A stretch of DNA of 64,000 nt, taken from Rhodobacteraceae bacterium UBA1943 (GTDB taxonomy: Bacteria; Pseudomonadota; Alphaproteobacteria; Rhodobacterales; Rhodobacteraceae). Shown piece by piece: positions 50,264-58,820 of the stretch. Location: NCBI GenBank assembly GCA_002336845.1, contig DDEX01000011.1, positions 1 to 64,000 on the forward strand, given 5' to 3'. Numbering within the stretch: the first letter of the stretch is position 1; the number at the start of each line of letters is the position of its first letter. The notes beneath the pieces were generated by a model. The model saw only the letters and a program-made list of their open reading frames with translations, ran no database searches and was not told the DNA's origin. The translations under genes were made by a program, and so were the position numbers.

Positions 50264-50861
50264 GGCTATTCTGGCCTTTGACACATCGGCGGCGCATTGC
50301 GCCGCCGCTTTGCTGTCAGGGGGCCGCGTTTTCCTGAAATCCGAAGCGATGGACAAAGGGCAGGCCGAACGCCTGCTACCCTTGCTGGAGGAGTTGTTGG
50401 CCGAGGCGGGTGTCGGCTGGCATGATCTTGTCGGCCTTGGCGTCGGCACGGGCCCCGGCAATTTCACCGGCGTTCGCATCAGTGTGGCCGCCGCGCGGGG
50501 GCTGGCCCTTGGCCTTGGCATCCCCGCCATCGGCGTTACCCGGCTGGAGGCGCTGGCCCATGGCCTGCCCCGCCCCCTGACCGTCGCCGAGGACGCCCGG
50601 CGTGATGAGGTGTATCTGCAAACCTTCACCGCCGAGGGCCCCGGCCCGGCAATCTTGGCCCCGGCATCTGATGTTCGCACAGGGCCGCTGACGGGATCTG
50701 CCGCGCCCGACGGGTTGCCCCCGGCGATGCCGCTGGCCCAAGCCATTGCCGAAATCGCCGCCAGCCGCCTTCGCACCGTCCAGCCTCGCCCCGCGCCGTT
50801 CTATCTGCGCGGCGCCGATGCAACCCCGCCCTCCGACCCGCCGCCGGTGATCTTGCCGTGA
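50253..50861 (+). CDS. tsaB: tRNA threonylcarbamoyladenosine (t6A) synthesis protein
   Basis: A 202-residue ASKHA-fold partner of TsaD. The start is ILAFDTSAAHCAAALLSG, with LLPLLEELLAEAGVGWHDLVGLGVGTGPGNFTGVRI in the middle, typical of TsaB. It starts with TTG 50253 within the nfu gene, preceded by GAGG, and overlaps rimI by 4 bases. The common trio tsaB-rimI supports the assignment. Confidence 0.9.
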   Translation: MPPKAILAFDTSAAHCAAALLSGGRVFLKSEAMDKGQAERLLPLLEELLAEAGVGWHDLVGLGVGTGPGNFTGVRISVAAARGLALGLGIPAIGVTRLEALAHGLPRPLTVAEDARRDEVYLQTFTAEGPGPAILAPASDVRTGPLTGSAAPDGLPPAMPLAQAIAEIAASRLRTVQPRPAPFYLRGADATPPSDPPPVILP

Positions 50862-51280
50862 CCCCGCAGGACATGGCCGCCCTGCACGCCGCCTGCTTCA
50901 CTACTCCGCGGCCCTGGTCGGCATCGGAATTTACCGAGCTGCTGGCAAATCCCACGGTCTTTGCCCTGACCGCCCCCGACGCGCTGCTTCTGGGCCGCGT
51001 CGTCGCCGGAGAGGCGGAACTGCTGACCCTCGCCGTCGCCCCCTCCGCCCGCCGCCATGGCCTTGCTCGGCGGCTGGTGCAGCAATTTCTTGTCGAATCG
51101 CAACAGCGCGGCGCCGAATCGGCTTTTCTAGAGGTTGCGGCCTCGAACGAGGCGGCAAAGGCGCTTTATCTGGCGACAGGTTTCACCCAAGCGGGCAAAA
51201 GGCGCGGTTATTACCGAGGCGCCGATGGCTCTCAGGACGATGCCCTGATCCTGATTTTTGCTTTTCCCCAAGAAGTTTAG
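50858..51280 (+). CDS. rimI: Ribosomal-protein-alanine N-acetyltransferase-type GNAT enzyme
   Basis: A 140-residue GNAT acetyltransferase starting with GTG 50858 in overlap with the tsaB stop. The acetyl-CoA loop is APSARRHGLARRLVQQFL near residue 65 (Q/RxxGxG/A-like RRHGLA), with AFLEVAASNEAAKALYLATGF and RRGYYR downstream, typical of RimI, which acetylates the N-terminal alanine of ribosomal protein S18. In alphaproteobacteria it is regularly beside tsaB. Confidence 0.88.
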   Translation: MTPQDMAALHAACFTTPRPWSASEFTELLANPTVFALTAPDALLLGRVVAGEAELLTLAVAPSARRHGLARRLVQQFLVESQQRGAESAFLEVAASNEAAKALYLATGFTQAGKRRGYYRGADGSQDDALILIFAFPQEV

Positions 51281-51320
51281 CGCGCAAGCGCCCGCTCGAT
51301 GATCCAGCTCCAGATTTCTG

Positions 51321-51351
51321 TTGACCCTTCGGTCAGGTTTTCCCCTACTAT
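51321..51351 (+). promoter_or_regulatory. Candidate promoter of the nucleoside transport operon
   Basis: TTGACC (51321-51326) and TACTAT (51346-51351) are good -35 and -10 elements, with a 19-base spacer, slightly long. The -35 lies inside a small inverted repeat TGACC-CTTC-GGTCA (51322-51335) that could be an operator. The distance to the BMP gene start (51428) leaves a leader of about 70 bases. Confidence 0.4.
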
Positions 51352-51427
51352 GGCCCGGAAACCGCCGCATGGCGCCCGGTCAGGGCGATGACGGCGGGGC
51401 AACGAACCTTGTAACCGGGAGATTACC

Positions 51428-52423
51428 ATGACCATTCTCAAGCACCTTCTGGGCGCGGCCGCGACGCTGGCGCTGTCCTCTGCCGCCGTGATGGCGGAAC
51501 CGGCGCTGATCTTTGACCTTGGCGGCAAGTTCGACAAATCCTTCAACGAAGCCGCCTTCAACGGGGCCGAGAAATGGGCCAAGGAAACCGGCGGCACCTA
51601 TAAAGAACTGGAAATGCAGTCCGAAGCGCAGCGCGAACAGGCGCTTCGCCAGTTGGCCGAAAGCGGCGCGAACCCCATCGTCATGACCGGCTTTGCCTTT
51701 GGCGACGTGCTGAACACCGTCGCCCCCGATTATCCCGACACCAAATTCGCCATCATCGACATGGTGGTGGAACAGCCCAACGTGAAATCGGTGGTCTTCA
51801 AGGAAGAAGAGGGCTCCTACCTCGTCGGCATCATGGCCGCCAAGGCATCGAAAACCGGAACGGTCGGCTTTGTCGGCGGGATGGACATTCCGCTGATCCG
51901 CAAGTTCGGCTGCGGCTTTGCCGAAGGCGTAAAATCGGTGAATCCCGATGCCAAGATCATCGCGGGCTTTACCGGCACTACCCCTGCCGCCTGGAACGAC
52001 CCGGTCAAGGCCGCCGAGATCGCCAAGGGTGAAAAAGCCCAAGGCGCGGACGTGATCTTTGCCGCCGCCGGTCAAAGCGGCCTGGGCGTGCTGCAAGCAG
52101 CTGCCGACGAAGGCATCCTGTCGGTGGGCGTTGATTCGAACCAGAACCACCTGCATCCCGGTTCGGTTCTGACGTCGATGCTCAAGCGCGTCGATGTCGC
52201 TGTCTATGACGCCTTCAAGGAAGGTGAAAACCTGACCCCCGGCATCAACGTGCTTGGCCTTGCCAATGACGGCGTGGGTTATGCGCTGGACGAGAACAAC
52301 GAAAAGCTGGTCACGCCCGAAATGAAGGAAGCGGTCGATGCCGCGGCCGGCAAGATCAAGTCGGGTGAACTGGTTGTTCATGACTACATGGCCGACAACA
52401 CCTGCCCGGCGGTGGCTTTCTGA
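51428..52423 (+). CDS. BMP-family nucleoside-binding protein of an ABC importer
   Basis: A 331-residue exported protein with a signal peptide ending near residue 22 (SAAVMAEP). FDLGGKFDKSFNEAAFNGAEKW is the BMP/PnrA signature, and SVGVDSNQNHLHPGSVLTSMLKRVDVAVYD is the ribose-contacting region. PnrA-like proteins bind purine nucleosides. It is the first gene of a four-gene importer ending at 56124, with purine nucleoside phosphorylase next. Confidence 0.9.
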   Translation: MTILKHLLGAAATLALSSAAVMAEPALIFDLGGKFDKSFNEAAFNGAEKWAKETGGTYKELEMQSEAQREQALRQLAESGANPIVMTGFAFGDVLNTVAPDYPDTKFAIIDMVVEQPNVKSVVFKEEEGSYLVGIMAAKASKTGTVGFVGGMDIPLIRKFGCGFAEGVKSVNPDAKIIAGFTGTTPAAWNDPVKAAEIAKGEKAQGADVIFAAAGQSGLGVLQAAADEGILSVGVDSNQNHLHPGSVLTSMLKRVDVAVYDAFKEGENLTPGINVLGLANDGVGYALDENNEKLVTPEMKEAVDAAAGKIKSGELVVHDYMADNTCPAVAF

Positions 52424-54006
52424 TGGTCGAAACGACCGATGCGGGGCGGCAGGCAACTGCCGCCCCCAATTCCTTTGCAATCGAGCTGAAGGGCATTTCC
52501 AAGGCCTTTGGCCCGGTGCAGGCCAATCGTGACATCAACATTGCCGTCCCGCGTGGCACCATTCACGGCATCATCGGCGAAAACGGCGCGGGCAAATCCA
52601 CACTGATGTCGATCCTTTATGGCTTTTACAAAGCGGATGCTGGCGAGATTCTGATCAACGGCACCCCCACCGCCATTCCCGACAGCCAGAGCGCCATCCG
52701 CGCCGGCATCGGCATGGTGTTCCAGCATTTCAAGCTGGTGCAGAATTTTACCGTGCTGGAAAACATCATTCTTGGCGCGGAAGAGGGCTTTGCCCTCAAC
52801 ACCTCGTTGTCGAAGGCCCGCAAGGCATTGGCCGACCTGTCGCGCGAATACGAACTGAACGTCGATCCCGACGCGATTGTCGAAGATCTGTCCGTCGGCC
52901 ACCAGCAGCGCGTCGAAATCCTCAAGGCGCTGTATCGGCAGGCGGAAATCCTGATTCTCGATGAGCCGACCGGCGTTCTGACCCCGGCCGAGGCCGACCA
53001 TCTGTTCCGCATCCTTCACAGCCTCAAGGCGCAGGGCAAGACCATCATCCTGATCACCCACAAGCTGCGCGAAATCATGGAGGCCACCGACAACGTGTCG
53101 GTCATGCGGCGTGGCACCATGGTGGCCACAGTCAAAACCGCCGACAGTAGCCCGGAACAACTGGCCGAACTGATGGTGGGCCGCAAGGTGCTGCTTGATG
53201 TTGCCAAAGGCCCGGCCAACCCTGGCCCTGTCGTTCTGTCGGTCGAAAACCTGCGCGTGCTGGACGACCAGAAGGTCGAACGCCTGAAAGGCGTCAGCTT
53301 TGACATTCGCGCGGGTGAGGTTCTGGGCATTGCCGGGGTTGCCGGGAACGGCCAGTCGGAACTGCTGGCGGCCCTTGGCGGTATTCAGAAGGCCACCGGC
53401 GCCGTGATGCTCAAAGGCCAGCCGCTGCCTTTGAGCGGCCCCGGCGCCGATGGCCGCACCCGACGCGAATCCGGCATGGGCCACATTCCCGAAGACCGCC
53501 AGCTTCTGGGCCTGATCATGGATTTTGCCGCCTGGGAAAACGTGGCGTTGGGGTATCATAACGCCCTGAAATACCAGAAGAACCTCCTGCTGATGGATAA
53601 TGCCGCGATCCGCGCCGATACCGAGGCCAAGATGGCCACCTTTGATGTGCGCCCGCCGATCCCGACGTTGGCCGCCAAGAATTTCTCGGGGGGCAACCAG
53701 CAGAAAATCGTCGTGGCACGAGAGATTGAAAGCAATCCCGACCTGCTGTTGATTGGCCAGCCGACGCGTGGCGTGGACATCGGCGCGATCGAGTTCATTC
53801 ACAAGCAGATCATCGCGCTGCGCGATGCGGGCAAGGCGATTCTACTGGTTTCGGTCGAACTGGACGAGATTCTCAGCCTGTCGGACCGTATCGCCGTGAT
53901 GTTCGATGGCCAGATCATGGGCTTCCGCGATCCCGAAACCACAAACGAACGGGAACTGGGCCTGCTGATGGCAGGCGTCACCGATACCGCAGGCAAGGCG
54001 GCATAA
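52423..54006 (+). CDS. ABC importer ATPase with two nucleotide-binding domains (nucleoside type)
   Basis: A 527-residue duplicated ATPase as found in BMP/ribose systems. Domain 1 has GENGAGKST near residue 49 and VGHQQRVEILKAL, LILDEPTGVLTP. Domain 2 has a degenerate Walker A, GVAGNGQSE, and a full signature FSGGNQQKIVVAREI with LLLIGQPTRGVDIGAIEF. The asymmetric second site is normal for this class. It starts inside the BMP stop (TGATG) and is one base from the permease. Confidence 0.9.
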   Translation: MVETTDAGRQATAAPNSFAIELKGISKAFGPVQANRDINIAVPRGTIHGIIGENGAGKSTLMSILYGFYKADAGEILINGTPTAIPDSQSAIRAGIGMVFQHFKLVQNFTVLENIILGAEEGFALNTSLSKARKALADLSREYELNVDPDAIVEDLSVGHQQRVEILKALYRQAEILILDEPTGVLTPAEADHLFRILHSLKAQGKTIILITHKLREIMEATDNVSVMRRGTMVATVKTADSSPEQLAELMVGRKVLLDVAKGPANPGPVVLSVENLRVLDDQKVERLKGVSFDIRAGEVLGIAGVAGNGQSELLAALGGIQKATGAVMLKGQPLPLSGPGADGRTRRESGMGHIPEDRQLLGLIMDFAAWENVALGYHNALKYQKNLLLMDNAAIRADTEAKMATFDVRPPIPTLAAKNFSGGNQQKIVVAREIESNPDLLLIGQPTRGVDIGAIEFIHKQIIALRDAGKAILLVSVELDEILSLSDRIAVMFDGQIMGFRDPETTNERELGLLMAGVTDTAGKAA

Positions 54007-54007
54007 C

Positions 54008-55156
54008 ATGGCGAAACTTCCTCGCTGGGCCGATCTGGTCCTGGTTCCCCTGATCTCGCTGATCTTGGCCGCGCTGGTTTCGGCCGCCGTGCTTCTGGCT
54101 ATCGGCCAAAGCCCGATGCAAGCATTGTCGGTCATGTTTGACGGCGCGCTCGGCTCGGCCTCGGGCTGGGGCTATACGCTGTACTATGCAACCTCGTTCA
54201 TCTTCACCGGGCTGGGTGTGACCATCGCCTTCCATGCCGGTCTGTTCAACATTGGCGGCGAGGGGCAAGCGCAGCTTGGCGGTCTTGGCGTGGCGCTGTG
54301 CTGCCTGTTTCTGCCCTGGCCGCATTGGACGGTGGCCCTTGTGGGGGCCTCGCTGGCCGCGGCCCTGTTCGGCGCCGCCTGGGCCGCGATTCCCGCCTGG
54401 CTGCAAGCGAAACGCGGCAGCCATATCGTGATCACCACGATCATGTTCAACTACATCGCTGCCGCGCTGCTGATCTATATCCTGGGCGAAGTCCTGCGCC
54501 CCGTGGGCAGCATGGACCCGGCCTCTGCCCGCTTTCCTGCCGATCTTGGCCTGCCGCATTTCCATGAAATGCCTATCCTGCGCGATCTTTTCGTAAAGTA
54601 CGGCCCCGACGGCGCGGTCAAGCTGAATGCCCAGGGCCTGCCCGTCTATTCCCGCGTTCCTGCCAACATCACCTTCTTCCTGTCCCTTGTCGCCGCCTTC
54701 GGGGTCTGGCTTCTTCTGTGGCACACGCGGCTGGGATATGAGATGCGCGCCTTCGGCAAACAGGAAAAGGCCGCGCGCTATGCCGGGATTTCCGCCTTCA
54801 AGATCATCATGGTCGCCATGCTGCTCTCCGGCGCCCTCTCGGGCCTGATGGCAATCAACAACGTGATGGGCCAGGCCGAGCGGCTACTGCAGAACTCGGC
54901 CGAGGGGGCGGGTTTCATTGGCATTGCCGTGGCACTGATGGGGCGCAACCATCCCCTGGGTGTGGTGCTGGCGGCGATCCTGTTCGGCTTTCTCTATCAG
55001 GGCGGTGCGGCGCTTGGCCTCAACACCACCATCCCGATCGAGCTGCGCACCGTGGTGCAGGGCCTTGTCATCCTGTTCACCGGGGCGCTGAACTATATGG
55101 TGACGATGATGCTGGCCTGGATTTTCTCGGTCGGTCGCGCGCGGGGGGCAAACTGA
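54008..55156 (+). CDS. Nucleoside ABC importer permease 1
   Basis: A 382-residue permease of the BPD_transp_2 type with about ten helices. FHAGLFNIGGEGQAQLGGLGVAL and IVITTIMFNYIAAALLIYIL are hallmark segments, as is EMRAFGKQEKAARYAGISAFKI. A long periplasmic loop with PVGSMDPASARFPADLG lies near residues 165-200. Its stop overlaps the next ATG. Confidence 0.9.
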   Translation: MAKLPRWADLVLVPLISLILAALVSAAVLLAIGQSPMQALSVMFDGALGSASGWGYTLYYATSFIFTGLGVTIAFHAGLFNIGGEGQAQLGGLGVALCCLFLPWPHWTVALVGASLAAALFGAAWAAIPAWLQAKRGSHIVITTIMFNYIAAALLIYILGEVLRPVGSMDPASARFPADLGLPHFHEMPILRDLFVKYGPDGAVKLNAQGLPVYSRVPANITFFLSLVAAFGVWLLLWHTRLGYEMRAFGKQEKAARYAGISAFKIIMVAMLLSGALSGLMAINNVMGQAERLLQNSAEGAGFIGIAVALMGRNHPLGVVLAAILFGFLYQGGAALGLNTTIPIELRTVVQGLVILFTGALNYMVTMMLAWIFSVGRARGAN

Positions 55157-56124
55157 TGGATTACGCCACCCTGCTGCAAATCCTCGATTCCACCATCCGT
55201 CTTGGCACGCCCTTGCTGCTGGCTTGTCTTGCCGGTCTTTACTCGGAACGCGCGGGCATTTTCGATATCGGGCTGGAAGGCAAGATGCTGGCCGCGGCCA
55301 TGGCCTCTGGCGCGGTCGCGGCCATCACCGGCAATGTCTGGCTGGGCCTGCTGGCGGGCATTGCCGCATCGATGATCTTCGCATTGATCCACGGCCTCGC
55401 CTCGATCACCTTTCGCGGCAACCAGCTTATTTCGGGCGTGGCGCTTAACTTCGTTGCCTCGGGCATCACGGTTCTGATCGCGCAAAGCCTGTTCGGCCAG
55501 GGCGGCCGCACCCCGCCCCTGGAAGGGGCCGCCCGTTTCAACCCGATCACCCTGCCCTTTGCCGATTCCTTGCAAGCTGTGCCCATCCTCGGCCCGCTTT
55601 ATGCCGAGGTAATCTCGGGCCATCCGATCCTGGCCTATATCGCCTTCCTTGCGGTGCCGCTGACCTGGTGGCTGCTGTACCGCACCCGCTTTGGCCTGCG
55701 CCTGCGCGCGGTGGGTGAAAACCCGGCGGCAGTCGATACGGCGGGCATCTCGGTCACTGGTTTGCGTTATGCAGCCGTGGCGATCACCGGGCTTCTGTGC
55801 GGCATTGCAGGCGCCTATATGGCCACCGCCCTGCAAGCCGGCTTTGGCCGCGAAATGACCGCCGGGCGCGGTTATATCGCGCTCGCCGCCCTGATCTTCG
55901 CCAAATGGCGACCGTGGCAAGCCCTGATGGCCACCATGCTTTTCGGGCTTTTTCAGGCGCTTGCGCTGCGCCCCGATGTGATCGAGGGCGTGGCAGGCTT
56001 CAAGATCCCCTCTGCCGCCCTGGATGCACTGCCTTACGTTCTTACCGTGCTTGCGCTGGCCGGTTTCGTCGGCAAGGCCATTCCGCCCCGCGCGGGCGGA
56101 GAACCGTACGTCAAGGAACGCTAG
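55156..56124 (+). CDS. Nucleoside ABC importer permease 2
   Basis: A 322-residue permease paralogous to the previous one: LACLAGLYSERAGIFDIGLEGKMLAAAMASGAV and GNQLISGVALNFVASGITVLI, with RLRAVGENPAAVDTAGISV as coupling region. The last gene of the importer; 113 bases separate it from the phosphorylase gene, with a short GGGGC-AGAAA-GCCCC hairpin at 56201-56215. Confidence 0.9.
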   Translation: MDYATLLQILDSTIRLGTPLLLACLAGLYSERAGIFDIGLEGKMLAAAMASGAVAAITGNVWLGLLAGIAASMIFALIHGLASITFRGNQLISGVALNFVASGITVLIAQSLFGQGGRTPPLEGAARFNPITLPFADSLQAVPILGPLYAEVISGHPILAYIAFLAVPLTWWLLYRTRFGLRLRAVGENPAAVDTAGISVTGLRYAAVAITGLLCGIAGAYMATALQAGFGREMTAGRGYIALAALIFAKWRPWQALMATMLFGLFQALALRPDVIEGVAGFKIPSAALDALPYVLTVLALAGFVGKAIPPRAGGEPYVKER

Positions 56125-56237
56125 CCCCTTCCACATTGCCTCACACATCCTTGGGGTGCGACCATGGTTGCATCACAAGTTCAAGGAACTCAGGTCACGG
56201 GGGGCAGAAAGCCCCGCGCAGGTCATAAGGAACCGCG

Positions 56238-57026
56238 ATGGACGCCCTTTCCCTCATCCATGCCCGCGCAGGAACCGAACCCGTACGCCTTGGGCTGATC
56301 CTCGGCTCTGGTCTTGGCCATCTGGCGCAGTCGGTCGAGGGGGTGGCCATCCCCTATGCAGATCTGCCCGGCTTTCCCCATGCCGGGGTTTCCGGCCATA
56401 ACCCAAACCTTGTGATCGGCACGCTGGAGGGGGTACGGGTCGCTGTTTTCGGCGCACGCGAGCATTATTACGAAAACGGGAATCCGGCCGCGATGCGCCC
56501 GGCGCTGGAACTCCTGAAAGCCCTGGGGGCAACGGCGCTGATCGCCACCAACGCCGCAGGCTCGTTGCGCCCCGACATCCGGCCCGGCGACCTGATGCTG
56601 CTCTCGGACCACATCAACTTTTCCGGCCTCAATCCTTTGATTGGGGAACGCACCGACGCGCGGTTTGTGCCCATGACCGACGCGCATCACCCGGTCTTGC
56701 GCGCGGCCCTGCGCGCGGCGGCGCAGGCCGAAGGCATTCCGCTGCCCGAAGGCGTCTATGCCTGGTATTCGGGCCCCAGCTTTGAAACCCCCGCCGAAAT
56801 CCGCGCCATCAAAACACTGGGCGGCGATGCCGTCGGCATGTCCACGGTGCCAGAGGTCATTCTGGCCCGCTTCCTTGGCCTTAAGGTCGCCGCCATATCA
56901 ACCGTCACCAACATGGCGGCGGGCCTGTCGGATGAACAGATCAGCCATGACCATACCAAAGCAATGGCGCCGCTTGGCGCCGCCAAGCTGGAACGTATCC
57001 TGCGGGCCTTCCTGCGCGCGATGTGA
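56238..57026 (+). CDS. Purine nucleoside phosphorylase
   Basis: A 262-residue trimeric-type PNP that splits purine (deoxy)nucleosides with phosphate. LGLILGSGLGHLA near residue 18 is the phosphate loop; GHNPNLVIG, AREHYYENGN, TNAAGSLRPDIRPGDLMLLSDHINFSG and YSGPSFETPAEIRA follow, with VGMSTVPEVILARFLGL. Right after the nucleoside importer, so imported purine nucleosides are split here; the deoxyribose 1-phosphate can feed deoC at 33899 after isomerisation. Confidence 0.92.
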   Translation: MDALSLIHARAGTEPVRLGLILGSGLGHLAQSVEGVAIPYADLPGFPHAGVSGHNPNLVIGTLEGVRVAVFGAREHYYENGNPAAMRPALELLKALGATALIATNAAGSLRPDIRPGDLMLLSDHINFSGLNPLIGERTDARFVPMTDAHHPVLRAALRAAAQAEGIPLPEGVYAWYSGPSFETPAEIRAIKTLGGDAVGMSTVPEVILARFLGLKVAAISTVTNMAAGLSDEQISHDHTKAMAPLGAAKLERILRAFLRAM

Positions 57027-57138
57027 GGCCTTCAGGCCATGATGGGAAACCGAATGAGTCCAGCCCGGACAATCGTTTGACAAGCCCAGCCCATCCGCGC
57101 ATGGCTTGAAAAAACAGGCATCGAACCATCACCCGACC

Positions 57139-58062
57139 ATGCAATTGTACCTCCCCATTGCCGAGGTCTCGATAAATGCCTTTCTGCTGACAGGCATCGG
57201 TGGGATCGTGGGCTTTTTGTCCGGCATGTTCGGTGTGGGTGGCGGATTTCTGATCACACCCCTGTTGCTGCTGATCGGCGTCCCCCCGGGCATCGCGGTG
57301 GCCACCGGCGCCAATCAGGTTGTCGCCTCCTCTATCTCGGGCGTGTTGGCGCAGTTTCGCCGCAAGGCCGTTGATGTGCCGATGGGTCTGGTGCTGATGA
57401 GCGGCGGTCTCGTCGGGTCCTGGATCGGCTCCAAGGTGTTTGCCTGGATGACGGCGCTGGGGCAGGTCGATCTGTTCGTGCAACTGTCCTATGTGGCCTT
57501 TCTGGGCGTGATCGGCACGGTGATGTTCGTCGAATCGGCGCGTGCCATCTGGCGCAGCAAGCGCCCCGGAACCGTGCCGGTCCGCCGCGCCCACACCCAT
57601 GGCTGGATGCACCGCCTGCCCTTCAAGATGAAATTCCGCGCCTCGGGCCTGTACATCTCGGTGCTGCCGCCCATAGCGGTCGGCACGTTTGTGGGCTTTC
57701 TGGGCGGCATCATGGGGGTTGGCGGCGGCTTTATCCTTGTGCCGGCGATGATCTATCTGCTGGGAATGCCGACCAAGGTGGTTATCGGCACCTCGCTGTT
57801 TCAGATCATCTTCGTCTCGGGCTTCACCACCGTGCTTTATGCGGTCAATACCCATACGGTGGACATGCTGCTGGCTCTGCTGCTGATCGTGGGCGGCGTG
57901 ATCGGCGCGCAGATCGGGGCGCAGGTCGGCCTGCGCCTCAAGGCGGAACAATTGCGCATCCTGCTGGCCATTCTGGTGCTGGCTGTGGCCATCAAGATCG
58001 CCTTCGACCTGCTGTTCCAACCGTCAGAGCTGTTTTCAATCAACATCGGGCGGCTGTCATGA
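57139..58062 (+). CDS. TauE/SafE-family membrane transporter
   Basis: A 307-residue protein with about eight helices. Each half repeats the family motif: GIVGFLSGMFGVGGGFLITPLL near residue 20 and FVGFLGGIMGVGGGFILVPAM near residue 187. TauE/SafE proteins export sulfite, sulfoacetate or similar anions. It overlaps the TIGR02186 gene by 4 bases, a usual pair in alphaproteobacteria. ATG 57139 is used; the TTG at 57106 has a weak site. No clear Shine-Dalgarno is seen at either. Confidence 0.88.
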   Translation: MQLYLPIAEVSINAFLLTGIGGIVGFLSGMFGVGGGFLITPLLLLIGVPPGIAVATGANQVVASSISGVLAQFRRKAVDVPMGLVLMSGGLVGSWIGSKVFAWMTALGQVDLFVQLSYVAFLGVIGTVMFVESARAIWRSKRPGTVPVRRAHTHGWMHRLPFKMKFRASGLYISVLPPIAVGTFVGFLGGIMGVGGGFILVPAMIYLLGMPTKVVIGTSLFQIIFVSGFTTVLYAVNTHTVDMLLALLLIVGGVIGAQIGAQVGLRLKAEQLRILLAILVLAVAIKIAFDLLFQPSELFSINIGRLS

Positions 58063-58820
58063 TCCGCGCGCTGGCCCTTGCCATGACCCTGCTGGCGCTG
58101 CCCGCCGCCGCCTCGGAAACCATCGTCGCGGGCCTGTCGCAAAGCCGCGTGTCGATCACCGCCAATTTCGATGGCTCGGAAATCCTGATCTACGGCGCGG
58201 TCAAGCGGGATGCGCCCGAACCCGAAGACGCGCCGATGCAGGTGATCGTCACGGTCGAAGGACCGTCAACCCCGCTGACCATCCGCCGCAAGGAAAAGAC
58301 CGCCGGCATCTGGATCAACCGGTCCTCGGTCAATGTCGGTTCAGCGCCCAGTTTTTACGCTGTCGCCACCTCTGGCCCCTTGGACAAGATTCTGTCCAGC
58401 ACCGAAAACCTGCGCCACAAGGTGTCGCTGGATCAGGTGATCAGCGATGTCGGCATCACCGCGCAGGCGGAAAATTCCGATGATTTCATCACCGCGCTGA
58501 AACGGATCCGCATTGCCGACGGCAGCTATCGGCTGGATGACAACAGCGTCATCCTGAAAGAGCAGACCCTGTTTCGCGCCGATGTCCAACTGCCCGCCAA
58601 CCTGACCGAAGGGGCCTACCGCGTCCGCATCCTGCTGACCCGCGATGGTAAGGTGGTTGACAGCTCTGAGCAGCGCATCTTCGTGCATAAAGAGGGGCTG
58701 GAGCGGTTCCTGTTCAACATGGCCAAACAGCAATCCTTCCTTTACGGCCTCGCCTCGCTGGCGATGGCGGTGGTGGCGGGTTGGGCGGCCTCGGCCGGGT
58801 TCAGGCTGCTGCGGCGCTGA
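58059..58820 (+). CDS. TIGR02186-family exported protein, partner of TauE/SafE
   Basis: A 253-residue protein with a signal peptide (MIRALALAMTLLALPAAAS) and a C-terminal membrane helix (about residues 229-250). The periplasmic part begins TIVAGLSQSRVSITANFDGSEILIYGAVKR, as in TIGR02186 proteins, of unknown role. Coupling with the TauE/SafE transporter by a 4-base overlap suggests they act together. Its end overlaps the convergent MATE gene by 20 bases. Confidence 0.85.
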   Translation: MIRALALAMTLLALPAAASETIVAGLSQSRVSITANFDGSEILIYGAVKRDAPEPEDAPMQVIVTVEGPSTPLTIRRKEKTAGIWINRSSVNVGSAPSFYAVATSGPLDKILSSTENLRHKVSLDQVISDVGITAQAENSDDFITALKRIRIADGSYRLDDNSVILKEQTLFRADVQLPANLTEGAYRVRILLTRDGKVVDSSEQRIFVHKEGLERFLFNMAKQQSFLYGLASLAMAVVAGWAASAGFRLLRR

